From Pseudomonas synxantha BG33R (lineage in GTDB: Bacteria; Pseudomonadota; Gammaproteobacteria; Pseudomonadales; Pseudomonadaceae): a stretch of 64,000 nt of DNA. The stretch is from NCBI RefSeq assembly GCF_000263715.2, contig NZ_CM001514.1:1908936-1972935 (forward strand), read 5' to 3'. The notes under the pieces were generated by a model. It saw only the letters and a program-made list of their open reading frames with translations. It made no database searches and was not told the DNA's origin. Shown here piece by piece: positions 34,501 to 41,567 of this stretch. The position numbers and the translations under genes were made by a program. Within the stretch, counting starts at the first letter, position 1. Every line of letters begins with the position of its first letter.

Positions 34501-36215
34501 CGACCAGCACCGTTATCCAGCCGCTCAATTCGCCCCGAGCGATCACGACAAATGCGTAGACGGTTGTCATACGCATCGCTGATCGCAGTCAGTACACCGT
34601 CGCGAAAGTGATAGAACCGCGACGCCTGGGCCAGCACCAGTTCATCAGGCGTCGAGCCCAAGTAGATCGCCGCTTCGGCAAGACTATTGGTGATCGCGGG
34701 TCGAGCCGCTGTAGGCAAGGGCAGGGTGGTCGAGCGGTTCTCATGGTCGGTCCACACCACCGAATCGCCCGACACACAAAGCCCGTGCGCCAGCGCATGG
34801 CTCCAGCCAAACCCCAACCCACAATCGACTTCCACCGCACTGGTGCGATACAGCCGGGTCCACTCAAACGGCAAAACCCCATCCAGCGCGCCGTCGGTGA
34901 GGGTAAGCAATTCTTCCCCGGTGACCATCGACACCGGGCAGCCGTTAGTAACCGTCTTGTCCGCAGGTGCCGCCGCATCCCCCTTCGGATTCGAAGCCAC
35001 AGCCGGCGCATCATCGACGTGCTCCTGCCGGACCAATACGGTCTGCCGGGCCTTGCTTCGCACTGCGGGCACCGGGTTCGAAACCAGTTGATTCCCAGCC
35101 TTCAACGGTACAGCCGGCACCACCCTGATCGGCGTCGCCGCACTGCTCAGCAACACAGGCTTGGCGGCCTCAACATGCGTGTCCAACCGCGGCCCCGCCA
35201 CCTGCCTGGCCAGCAACTCCAACAACGCCCGCGCTTGCCCGGACTTGACGCGACTGAGCATCTGCGCACCCAGCCGCAGCTGTACGCCAATACCCCGCGT
35301 GGCCCAGATCAGCAGCAGGTTGATCAAGACTTCGCCGGTGATTTCACCCAGCAACTCATACATCTGCGGCGGCGGCAGCATCCGTATCCAGGCCACCACC
35401 GCTGCCACGTAGATAAACAGCAGCGGCTCATCACTGAGCACCAGCAATCCCTTGGCCAGCGTGTCTTTGCCCAGCGCGAGCAGCGCATCCAGCTCGGCCT
35501 GGGAGAGGTACTTCAGCAACTTTTCGCTGTTGGATTTGAAGTTCGCGAGCAGGTCATACAGCTCGGTGATGTTGTCCCACAGGTTGTAGAGCGCCTTGCC
35601 GAGCCCGGTAGCAAAGGCCATGCCCTGCATTCCACTGCGTTGATAGGCTGGCGCTTTGACAAAGTCGGCCCATTGAAGCTGGAAATGCTCGTCCCACTGC
35701 TTGCGCAGATCAGCTTCCAACCCGGCAATCACTGACGTGTAGGAGGCATACAGCGCCTTGACGTGATCCTTGGAGACATTGGGGTAAAAGGTGATTTGGT
35801 ATTGCTGGTCGCGGGTACAGTCGTTGACTTCGAGAATGCCGCTGGGGCCGATGGTCCGATGAAGCGGCGCGCCGACCGGGCTGCCATCTCGAGCCAGGGC
35901 TTGCAGTTCCACCTGGGTGTTGCCGATGGGTACAAACCGGGTACTTTCAAACAGATGCACCAGGGTCAACCCACCCTGGGCTTTGCATTGAGCGACGGTG
36001 CGGCTGGGTTTGTCGGAAGAGGCCGGCGCGACCAGTGCGACGTCTTCCCCAACCTTGAACACCTGCTCCATGGCAAGTGCCGAACCACTCAACAGGCTGT
36101 CGGCCCACGCGTCGAACGTGTTCAGGCAGGTACGAAAATCCGCTAAAACGCGAGTGACATCCGGCGCCTTGGGATCCATGGGGGCCAGCACAAAGCCAGC
36201 GATCACCGGAATCAA
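31500..36215 (-). CDS. Rhs polymorphic toxin with HNH/Endo VII-type nuclease tip
   Basis: A large (up to 1571 residues) Rhs protein for contact-dependent competition. Order: N-terminal region without a PAAR motif (about 1-240); hydrophobic stretch about 255-325; DUF6531-type entry with NGCPVSMVTGEELL near 421; many YD repeats (about 560-1360) that build the cocoon; Rhs core ending IDPLGL near 1420; and a 148-residue tip. The tip has DHSAGHKF (near 1525), AHFNLRP and DHYNF, a His-rich pattern of HNH/Endonuclease VII-fold toxins, so DNA cleavage is likely. The start is uncertain: TTG 36215 is the limit of the frame, ATG 36179 an alternative. No vgrG or T6SS gene is nearby. GC falls sharply at the tip. 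Confidence 0.88.
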   Translation of the reverse strand: MIPVIAGFVLAPMDPKAPDVTRVLADFRTCLNTFDAWADSLLSGSALAMEQVFKVGEDVALVAPASSDKPSRTVAQCKAQGGLTLVHLFESTRFVPIGNTQVELQALARDGSPVGAPLHRTIGPSGILEVNDCTRDQQYQITFYPNVSKDHVKALYASYTSVIAGLEADLRKQWDEHFQLQWADFVKAPAYQRSGMQGMAFATGLGKALYNLWDNITELYDLLANFKSNSEKLLKYLSQAELDALLALGKDTLAKGLLVLSDEPLLFIYVAAVVAWIRMLPPPQMYELLGEITGEVLINLLLIWATRGIGVQLRLGAQMLSRVKSGQARALLELLARQVAGPRLDTHVEAAKPVLLSSAATPIRVVPAVPLKAGNQLVSNPVPAVRSKARQTVLVRQEHVDDAPAVASNPKGDAAAPADKTVTNGCPVSMVTGEELLTLTDGALDGVLPFEWTRLYRTSAVEVDCGLGFGWSHALAHGLCVSGDSVVWTDHENRSTTLPLPTAARPAITNSLAEAAIYLGSTPDELVLAQASRFYHFRDGVLTAISDAYDNRLRICRDRSGRIERLDNGAGRSLLLRYELDRIVAVDYQVHRATGREPYVWETEQNVVSYAYDEAGRLVCATNAVGESERYRYDDQHVILERQLAGGASFFWEWERAGKAARCVRHWASFSQMDTRYAWGDDGRVTVHNADGSQEVYVHDDRARLVQRIDPDGAEHFKSYDDKGRLTVEQDPLGAVTAYQYDEAGRLVALFPGDDEPTSYEHDNGFVRVVRRGEAVWKYERNEQGDVTHKTDPDGNSTDYSYNKYGQLTGVWYPDHSCHRLVWNERGQLLEEQLPNGGIKRYRYDDLGRQIAREDEHGAQTVYEWDSVGRLIRLVLPGGTTREFSYNPYGKIIAERDELGHVTRYEYADGLHLISRRINADGTQVKYRYDNVRLLLTEIENEVGETYQLDYHPNGLIQQETGFDGQRTAYVYDLNGNLLEKTEHGDDGSQLITRYERDHAGRLVRKTLPDASVVDYAYDRQGNLLSVEDGHWALAYEYDRQNRLTAEHQGWGTLRYGYDACGQLQKLRLPDNNRLTFNHDKGGHLATVELNGEVLTAHLFKSGREHQRQQGQLLSHYHYDEQNRLHAHAVTQQQNYLYQRQYDYDKSGTLTRLLDTRKGQHDYRYDPLNRLTRADHSQDVQEHFAHDPAGNLLMQDRPGPDIVAGNRLMIQGDRHYDYDAFGNLIRERRGKGQQLVTEYRYDCQHRLISITKPNGETASYRYDPFGRRVSKTVDGKTTEFFWQGDKLIAEHHADCHRSYIYEPSSFRPLALLEGYGPQVTTPYHYQLDHLGTPQELTTPEGEIVWSAHYRAYGQIARLDVGKIDNPLRFQGQYFDQESGLHYNRHRYYNPDIGRYLTPDPVKLAGGVNGYQYVPSPTGWIDPLGLSTNCPGSGKKKPTCSLPAEPDIPDVSRKGAFRQAKRDANVPMTQNPDVMTHPKSGRTTQYIVEKMTDLNDDNILDESGRFINSRVYQFTRADGSKVLIQDHSAGHKFGRPDGIGDQKAHFNLRPIDKPRNGTVNGGKDHYNFRKNR

Positions 36216-36220
36216 GAGCC

Positions 36221-36299
36221 AGCCCTGTCAACCAGGGCTCTAACGAAAACAACCATCTGCAATCCCTCGCACTATTTGATCAGGCGAGGGACTTTGCAG
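36221..36299 (-). other. two stable hairpins just upstream of rhs
   Basis: AGCCCTG/CAGGGCT (36221-36239, five-base loop) abuts the possible TTG start of rhs, and a larger one (36257-36299) pairs CTGCAA with TTGCAG and CCCTCGC with GCGAGGG. Neither has a U-tract on the minus strand. They could control translation of rhs or be the 3' end of a lost upstream gene. Confidence 0.45.
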
Positions 36300-36413
36300 C
36301 GGTTCCTGGGTAAAAGAAGTCGGCGTTATTCGCGGGGATGGCGAGGAAGTTTCGCCTAAACTTCAGGTAAACCGAGGCTTGGCGGTAGGAATCGGATTAC
36401 AGGTAGAACAGTC

Positions 36414-37895
36414 TTACAGCTTCAACTGCCCAATCGCCTTGCTCAACTCACCCGCCAACGTCGCCAGTTCATTGCTGGTGGTTGCCGACGACATGGTCTG
36501 CTGTACGGTGTTTTCGGTGACATCGCGAATACTCACCACGGCGCGGTTCATCTCTTCGGCCACATGGCTTTGCTGTTCGGCGGCGACGGCGATCTGAGTA
36601 TTGCTCTCGCGCATCTGCGCCACGGCACCGGTGATTTGCGCCAGTGCGGCGCCAGCTTCCTGGGCTTGTTGTACGCAGTCGTCGGCCTTGAATGAGCTTT
36701 CCTGCATAAAGTCCACCGCATCGCGAGTACCGGCTTGCAATGCCGAGACCATGCGGGTGATTTCGTCGGTGGAGCTTTGCACGCGCTTGGCCAGGTTGCG
36801 TACTTCGTCGGCAACCACCGCGAAACCTCGGCCCATTTCCCCGGCGCGGGCGGCTTCGATGGCGGCGTTGAGGGCGAGCAGGTTGGTCTGTTCGGCGATG
36901 CTGTGGATCACCCCGACCACGCCGTTGATCTGTTGGCTGTCCTGGGCCAGTTTCTGGATCATTTCGGCGGTCTGCTGCACGCCGTTGGACAGCCCGGCAA
37001 TTGAACGCTGTACGCGGGTGACCACCTCCTGGCCGCTGCCGGCGAGGGTGTCGGCGGTCTGGGACAGGTCGCGGGTAGCGCCGGCGTGCTGGGCGATATG
37101 GTGGACGGTGGCGGTCATCTCATTGATGGCAGTGGCGGCCTGGTCGGTTTCGCTCTGCTGGCCGAGCATACCGTGCTGCACCTCGTTCATGCTGCTGGCC
37201 AGGCGTGCGGCACCGTCATCCAGTTGCCGGGCGGTGCGTGCCACGGTGTTGACCACGCGCTGGTAACCGGCCTGCATGGCGTTGAATGCACTGGCCATCT
37301 GGCCGACTTCGTCCTTGCAGGCCAAGGGCACGCGTGCCGACAGGTCGCCGGTTTTCTCGACGTGCAGCATCACGTCCTTGAGGGTGTTGAGTTGGCTGAG
37401 CAGGAAGCGGATCAACAGCTGTGAGGCGCCGAGCATGGCCAGCATCAGGATTGCCACGGCGACGGCATAGTTGGCGAAGCGCTCGCTGAACACTTGGCCA
37501 AGGCTGGGTGCGTAGGCGAGGACGGCGACGTGTTGACCGTCAACGCGATCGATCACCTCGGCGCCTATCAGTGGGTTTTTGCCCAACAGCGGCATGTGAT
37601 TGAGTTCGACCCAGCCGCTGGCAGTATTCAAGGCTGGAAGAGCCTGTTCGCCCAATTGTGGGGTTTGCCCCTGGGCATAGGCCAGCCATTGCTCGCCGGT
37701 GGGCAGGGCTTTGTCGGCTGGCCAGGCGTTGAGCAACCGCCCCTGAGCCTGGGCCGAAGCCTGGGATGCCTGGCTGCGTGCCTGTTGCTCAAGCTGTACC
37801 GCGTACAGCACCAGCAGCAGGGTGGTAATGAAGGCGACCGCGTTGACGGCCCAGAATTTGTACTTGAGCGAGATATTGCTAAGCCAGGCACCCAT
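36414..37895 (-). CDS. methyl-accepting chemotaxis protein
   Basis: A 493-residue chemoreceptor: transmembrane helix 1 at about residues 12-33, a small periplasmic sensing domain (about 34-155), helix 2 about 158-180, HAMP (about 182-235) and a cytoplasmic helical bundle. The hairpin tip is IHSAEQ-type sequence [19 protein letters not shown], with [11 protein letters not shown] following; this tip contacts CheA/CheW. The ligand is unknown. The ATG at 37895 gives the usual N-terminus although its RBS is poor; the frame extends to 37982. It is monocistronic and adjacent to tatD on the same strand. Confidence 0.93.
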   Translation of the reverse strand: MGAWLSNISLKYKFWAVNAVAFITTLLLVLYAVQLEQQARSQASQASAQAQGRLLNAWPADKALPTGEQWLAYAQGQTPQLGEQALPALNTASGWVELNHMPLLGKNPLIGAEVIDRVDGQHVAVLAYAPSLGQVFSERFANYAVAVAILMLAMLGASQLLIRFLLSQLNTLKDVMLHVEKTGDLSARVPLACKDEVGQMASAFNAMQAGYQRVVNTVARTARQLDDGAARLASSMNEVQHGMLGQQSETDQAATAINEMTATVHHIAQHAGATRDLSQTADTLAGSGQEVVTRVQRSIAGLSNGVQQTAEMIQKLAQDSQQINGVVGVIHSIAEQTNLLALNAAIEAARAGEMGRGFAVVADEVRNLAKRVQSSTDEITRMVSALQAGTRDAVDFMQESSFKADDCVQQAQEAGAALAQITGAVAQMRESNTQIAVAAEQQSHVAEEMNRAVVSIRDVTENTVQQTMSSATTSNELATLAGELSKAIGQLKL

Positions 37896-37991
37896 GGAAG
37901 GTTTTCTCTGATAGCGGAAACAGTATTGGCAAGGTGCCATTATTGTGCCGCTACTCAGAAAAACGTTTTTGACATGCGTCAATGCACGGCA

Positions 37992-38798
37992 TTAATCCAC
38001 ATCAGGCAAGCCGAAAAAGCGGCGGGCGCAGGCGGTGCTGTGCATTGCCAGGTCTTCGAGGGTTTCATGACGGTGCAAGGCCACTTCGCGCAGGACTTCG
38101 GGCAAGTACGCTGGTTCATTGCGACCGTTTTTTGGTTTGGGGCGCAGGGTGCGCGGCAGCAGGTACGGCGCGTCGCTTTCCAGCATCAGGCGGCCCCTGG
38201 GAATTTCCCTGACCAGCGGATGCAGGTGCGTCCCACGGCGTTCGTCGCAGATCCAGCCGGTGATGCCGATATGCAAGTCCAGGTCCAGGTAGCTGAACAG
38301 CGCTGTTTTTTCACCGGTGAAGCAGTGCACCACGGCGGCGGGCAGGTGGTCGCGGTAATCTTTGAGGATCTCCAGCAGGCGCTGGTTGGCGTCGCGCTCG
38401 TGGAGAAACACCGGCAGTTTCAGCTCGACGGCCAGGGCCAGGTGGTGTTCGAGGACTTTTTCCTGCTGGGGGCGAGGGGAGAAGTCGCGGTTGAAATCCA
38501 GCCCGCACTCGCCCACGGCACGCACCCGACTGTCTCCCAACAGGCTACGCAGGCGCTGTGCACTGTCGCCGTTCCAGTCGCTGGCGGAGTGAGGGTGGAT
38601 GCCAGCGGTACTGAACAAGCGCTGGCCGCTTTCATCAAGTTTTGCACACAGCTCCAGGGCCTGTTCACTGCCCTCGATGCTGGTGCCGGTGAGCACCAAT
38701 TGCTGCACGCCAGCGGCGTAGGCGCGTTCGAGGACAGCCTGGTGCCTCTCGTCGAAACTGGGGTTGGTCAGGTTGACGCCGATATCAATGAGTTGCAT
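37992..38798 (-). CDS. tatD: TatD family 3'-5' exonuclease/deoxyribonuclease
   Basis: A 268-residue metal-dependent hydrolase with the TIM-barrel fold. Like E. coli TatD it begins with [11 protein letters not shown] instead of the HxH of other family members; other metal and catalytic sites are present: TAGIHPH (about residue 65), [10 protein letters not shown] (about 95), HERDA (about 130), HCFTGE (about 155) and [10 protein letters not shown] (about 205). It acts in DNA repair and turnover in the cytoplasm. Length matches E. coli TatD (260). Confidence 0.9.
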   Translation of the reverse strand: MQLIDIGVNLTNPSFDERHQAVLERAYAAGVQQLVLTGTSIEGSEQALELCAKLDESGQRLFSTAGIHPHSASDWNGDSAQRLRSLLGDSRVRAVGECGLDFNRDFSPRPQQEKVLEHHLALAVELKLPVFLHERDANQRLLEILKDYRDHLPAAVVHCFTGEKTALFSYLDLDLHIGITGWICDERRGTHLHPLVREIPRGRLMLESDAPYLLPRTLRPKPKNGRNEPAYLPEVLREVALHRHETLEDLAMHSTACARRFFGLPDVD

Positions 38799-39034
38799 GG
38801 TGCTATCTCCGCCTGCGGCCGGAAAGCATATCAGAGCTGTAGATTTATAAGAAAAACCAAGAACTACAACGCGTTATCGCTGTCTTTGAACGTCGCAAGC
38901 GACATTGTGGTTGGCCAGTTGCCTGTCACTGTGTCGCCGTTGCGCGCCTTGCCAGCGCATAGAGCGCTCTGTTTCTGACCTCCAGCACTTTGTTATTCGC
39001 GAAGGCGCTGGCCAGTATTCTTTCCGGAGAGCGG

Positions 39035-40456
39035 ATGATCCGACCCTCGGCGTTGCTTGTGTTGTGCCTGACGTTGCTACTGCCCATGGCGGCGGTCGCA
39101 CGTCTGGACGGGCCGTTGGAAGTCACCAAGCCTGGCAAGGTGCGTGACTTGGCGCAAATTCGCTCCAGTCGCACCCTGCGCGTACTGGTCAACCAGAGCC
39201 GCAACAGCTCCGGTGAAGTGCAGGGCCAGGCCATCGGCGTCGAATACCATCGGTTGCGCGCCTTCGAACAGTACCTCAACGGTCACGCCCGCGATGGCCA
39301 GGAAATCAACCTCAAGATCATCCCCAAGGCCAAGGACCAGTTACTCGGCGCGTTGGCCCGTGGCGAAGGTGACCTGGTGGCGCCCGGCGAGTTGCTGGAT
39401 GTGAAGGCCGTACACAAGATCAGCGCCAGCGAGCCGATTGTCAGCGATGTGCCGTTGTGGCTGGTTGGCGTCAAGGGTGAGCGACGGTTTACCAAGTTGG
39501 AGCAACTGTCTGGTCGCACGCTGACGCTGACCACCGGCAGTGCGGCGGCGGATGCCATCAGTCAGGTCAATCAGAAACTGGCGCTGCACAAACGAGCGCC
39601 GGTGAAGGTGGAGTGGGTTGACCCTAGCCTGGCGGTAGAGGATGTACTGGAGATGGTGCAGGCCGGGATTTTTCACCTGACGATCGTTGAAAAACCGATT
39701 GCCGAACGCTGGTCGAAAATCCTGCCCAAGCTGCGCTTTGACAAGCAGGTGGTAATCAGCGAACCGGGTGACGAGTTCTGGTTCGTGCGCCAGGACGCTT
39801 CGATGCTGCGCGCCAGCATTGACCGATTTCTCAAGACCTATCGAACCCCTGCCGATCAGGACGTGGCGTTCCAGCGTATCTACCGACGCCTCTATCAGGT
39901 GCGCAACCCGCTGGCGCGCGCCGACCGTCAGCGTCTGGAAAAACTGCGCCCGGTCCTGCAAAAACATGCGCGCGAGCAAGGGATGGACTGGCTGAACCTG
40001 GCGGCGTTGGCGTTCAAGGAGTCCTCCCTGGACCCAGGCGCACGCAATAGCGGCGGCCCGACCGGCCTGATGCAAATCACGCCTTCGGCGGCGCAGCGGG
40101 TGGGGGTCAACAACATCGAGAGTCTCGATAGCAATGTGCAAGCTGGCGCACGTTACCTGGCGTTGATCCGGCGTAAATTTTTCTCCAGCCCCAAGCTCAA
40201 CGAGCGCGAGCGCATGGCTTTTGTGCTGGCGGCCTACAACATGGGCCCGGAGCGGGTCCAGGGGATGCGCACCGAGGCCAGGCGCCGCGGGCTGAACCCC
40301 AATCAATGGTTCTTCCAGGTTGAACGCATCGCCATGGAGCAGGTGGGGATGGGCGGCGTCAGCTATGTTAATAGCGTCAACAAGTATTACTTGGCGTTCG
40401 ACCGGGAGCGAGAGTCCCTGGAGCCGCCTGCAGCAAAAATGGTCTCACGAAAATAA
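39035..40456 (+). CDS. MltF-like membrane-associated lytic transglycosylase
   Basis: A 473-residue periplasmic enzyme: signal peptide at residues 1-22 (ending MAAVA), an SBP_bac_3-like domain (about 45-270) with LRVLVNQSRNSSGE, and an SLT domain (about 300-450) with the catalytic Glu in AFKESSLDPGARNSGGPTG followed by LMQITP and AAYNMGP. It cleaves peptidoglycan with formation of 1,6-anhydro ends, perhaps regulated by muropeptide binding to the first domain. The ATG at 39035 follows CCGGAGAG; the frame opens 45 bases earlier. A lipobox is absent, so it is soluble or N-terminally tethered. Confidence 0.88.
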   Translation: MIRPSALLVLCLTLLLPMAAVARLDGPLEVTKPGKVRDLAQIRSSRTLRVLVNQSRNSSGEVQGQAIGVEYHRLRAFEQYLNGHARDGQEINLKIIPKAKDQLLGALARGEGDLVAPGELLDVKAVHKISASEPIVSDVPLWLVGVKGERRFTKLEQLSGRTLTLTTGSAAADAISQVNQKLALHKRAPVKVEWVDPSLAVEDVLEMVQAGIFHLTIVEKPIAERWSKILPKLRFDKQVVISEPGDEFWFVRQDASMLRASIDRFLKTYRTPADQDVAFQRIYRRLYQVRNPLARADRQRLEKLRPVLQKHAREQGMDWLNLAALAFKESSLDPGARNSGGPTGLMQITPSAAQRVGVNNIESLDSNVQAGARYLALIRRKFFSSPKLNERERMAFVLAAYNMGPERVQGMRTEARRRGLNPNQWFFQVERIAMEQVGMGGVSYVNSVNKYYLAFDRERESLEPPAAKMVSRK

Positions 40457-40560
40457 TCAACTTTATCGATATTAATTAGGCAATATTTGCGCTTTTATCA
40501 TTGCTTAAACTGATTAATATAGCGGCCAACCAACCCCTACCTGGAAAAGGATTTACTTAA

Positions 40561-40995
40561 ATGAGCCCAATGATTACACGCGTCCTGTCTACCCGCGCCG
40601 GTTACGGCCTGACTGTCCTGCGCATCTTCGTCGGCATCATCTTTGCCGCTCACGGTTCGCAAAAACTGTTCGGCTGGTTTGGCGGCGGCGGCCTGGCGGG
40701 TACTGCCCAATTCATGGAAAGCCTCGGCCTGACGCCGGGTACCCTGATGGCAGTGTTGTCGGGTGGTACCGAGTTTTTTGCCGGCCTGGCCCTGATCATT
40801 GGTTTGCTCGCTCGCCCGGCGGCATTGGGCCTGACCTTCCTCACGCTGGTGGCAATCTTCTCGGTGCATATCCATAACGGCTTGTTCATGGCCAATAACG
40901 GTTATGAGTTTGCTCTGGCTTTGCTCGGCGGGGCGCTGGCGGTGTTGCTCGAAGGTGCCGGCAAACTGTCGGTTGATCGCGCCATCACTGACTGA
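40561..40995 (+). CDS. DoxX family membrane protein
   Basis: A 144-residue protein with four hydrophobic helices. The motif LRIFVGIIFAAHGSQKLFGWFGGGGLAGTAQFMESLG in helix 1 and loop is the DoxX signature; GGTEFFAGLALIIGL follows in helix 2. DoxX proteins are associated with redox homeostasis and quinone-linked membrane complexes; the exact function is unknown. It has its own terminator directly after it. Confidence 0.88.
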   Translation: MSPMITRVLSTRAGYGLTVLRIFVGIIFAAHGSQKLFGWFGGGGLAGTAQFMESLGLTPGTLMAVLSGGTEFFAGLALIIGLLARPAALGLTFLTLVAIFSVHIHNGLFMANNGYEFALALLGGALAVLLEGAGKLSVDRAITD

Positions 40996-41012
40996 TCTGT
41001 TTGCATGTCCCG

Positions 41013-41040
41013 GAAAAGGCCCGCATCTGCGGGCCTTTTC
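41013..41040 (+). terminator. Rho-independent terminator of the doxX-like gene
   Basis: GAAAAGGCCCGC pairs with GCGGGCCTTTTC around an ATCT loop, 18 bases after the stop, ending in TTTTC. Confidence 0.9.
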
Positions 41041-41054
41041 GTTGCTCGGGATTC

Positions 41055-41084
41055 TTGACACTGCCCCACCGGCTTCTCTAGGAT
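41055..41084 (+). promoter_or_regulatory. sigma-70 promoter
   Basis: A perfect -35 TTGACA (41055-41060), 18-bp spacer and -10 TAGGAT (41079-41084). Transcription should start near 41091, giving a leader of about 165 bases before the ATG at 41255. Confidence 0.7.
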
Positions 41085-41090
41085 GCTGCT

Positions 41091-41254
41091 CATGCGCCGA
41101 TTTAAACAGCTAATTGCGGGGCGCCACTGGGACTCAATGCAGCCCGACAGAAGTCCGTATCCTCTCCCAGGGCGCTCTTCGAAATACCGCTAAAGCGCTG
41201 GTTCGGTGTTGCCTCTCACCTGCCCGCAGACTTTTGAGGCAGAGACACGACACG
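41091..41254 (+). ncRNA. structured 5' leader, candidate cis-regulatory RNA
   Basis: The leader has two mutually exclusive stems: GCGCC (41094-41098) with GGCGC (41120-41124), or GCGCC-a-CTGGGA (41121-41132) with TCCCAG-GGCGC (41165-41175). A third stem TGCCTC/GAGGCA (41210-41241) hides the only SD-like GAGG. GATTTAA ... ATTGC inside the first stem and CGCTAAAG further down recall SAM-II riboswitch elements, but the pseudoknot pairing expected of SAM-II is not evident. A 33-codon ORF (41092-41193) starts almost at the predicted +1. I see structure; the ligand or mechanism is unknown. Confidence 0.45.
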
Positions 41255-41563
41255 ATGAATGCACCACGCCCTCTCATACGCTTGGCCCCGATTACCGCGG
41301 ACCTGACTCAACGCAATCCGAAAATCCTCCTGGGTGGTAAACACCAGCCGACGCTCCTGCGTTATCTGGACGGCTGGCCACGCCGTGGCGGTAGGCCCTC
41401 GGCGTTCCTGATCCAGTTTGTCGAGGACGGCGAATCCCTGGCTCGTTTTGCCAGCAATAGTTTCGACCTTGCAGTGATCCAGGCGCCCAATGCCGGCGAC
41501 GCCCATGAAGTGATCCACCAACTGACCCGTATTGCCCGCCAGGGGTTGATTGCGCGGCGTTGA
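41255..41563 (+). CDS. conserved hypothetical protein
   Basis: A 102-residue, basic cytoplasmic protein (RRGGRP, QLTRIARQGLIARR). The stretch FVEDGESLARFASNSFDLAVIQAPNAGDAHEVIHQLTRIARQGL recalls the last strands of a class I SAM-dependent methyltransferase fold, but the glycine-rich SAM loop is missing, so this is at most a fragment-like relative. The frame is open from 41114; the ATG at 41255 begins the well-conserved-looking part. Its leader is long and structured. It faces the GldG-like gene tail to tail (4-bp gap). Confidence 0.7.
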   Translation: MNAPRPLIRLAPITADLTQRNPKILLGGKHQPTLLRYLDGWPRRGGRPSAFLIQFVEDGESLARFASNSFDLAVIQAPNAGDAHEVIHQLTRIARQGLIARR

Positions 41564-41567
41564 GCCG

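Noticed and set aside
31825..34559. several plus-strand frames opposite rhs
   Set aside because: The YD-repeat region is GC-skewed and repetitive, which leaves antisense frames open; Val/Ala-rich translations show no family.
30353..36299. contact-dependent inhibition (CdiA/CdiI) system
   Set aside because: No TpsA/haemagglutinin N-terminus and no CdiB; YD repeats and the DPLGL core identify Rhs.
37896..37990. sigma-54-like TGGCAC...TTGC upstream of the chemoreceptor gene
   Set aside because: TGGCAC is followed by TTGC after one base, not the required five, so the -24/-12 spacing is wrong.
41091..41200. confident call of a SAM-II riboswitch
   Set aside because: Only scattered motif resemblance (GATTTAA, ATTGC, GCTAAA); the pseudoknot pairing that defines SAM-II could not be built, so it is kept only as an unclassified structured leader.
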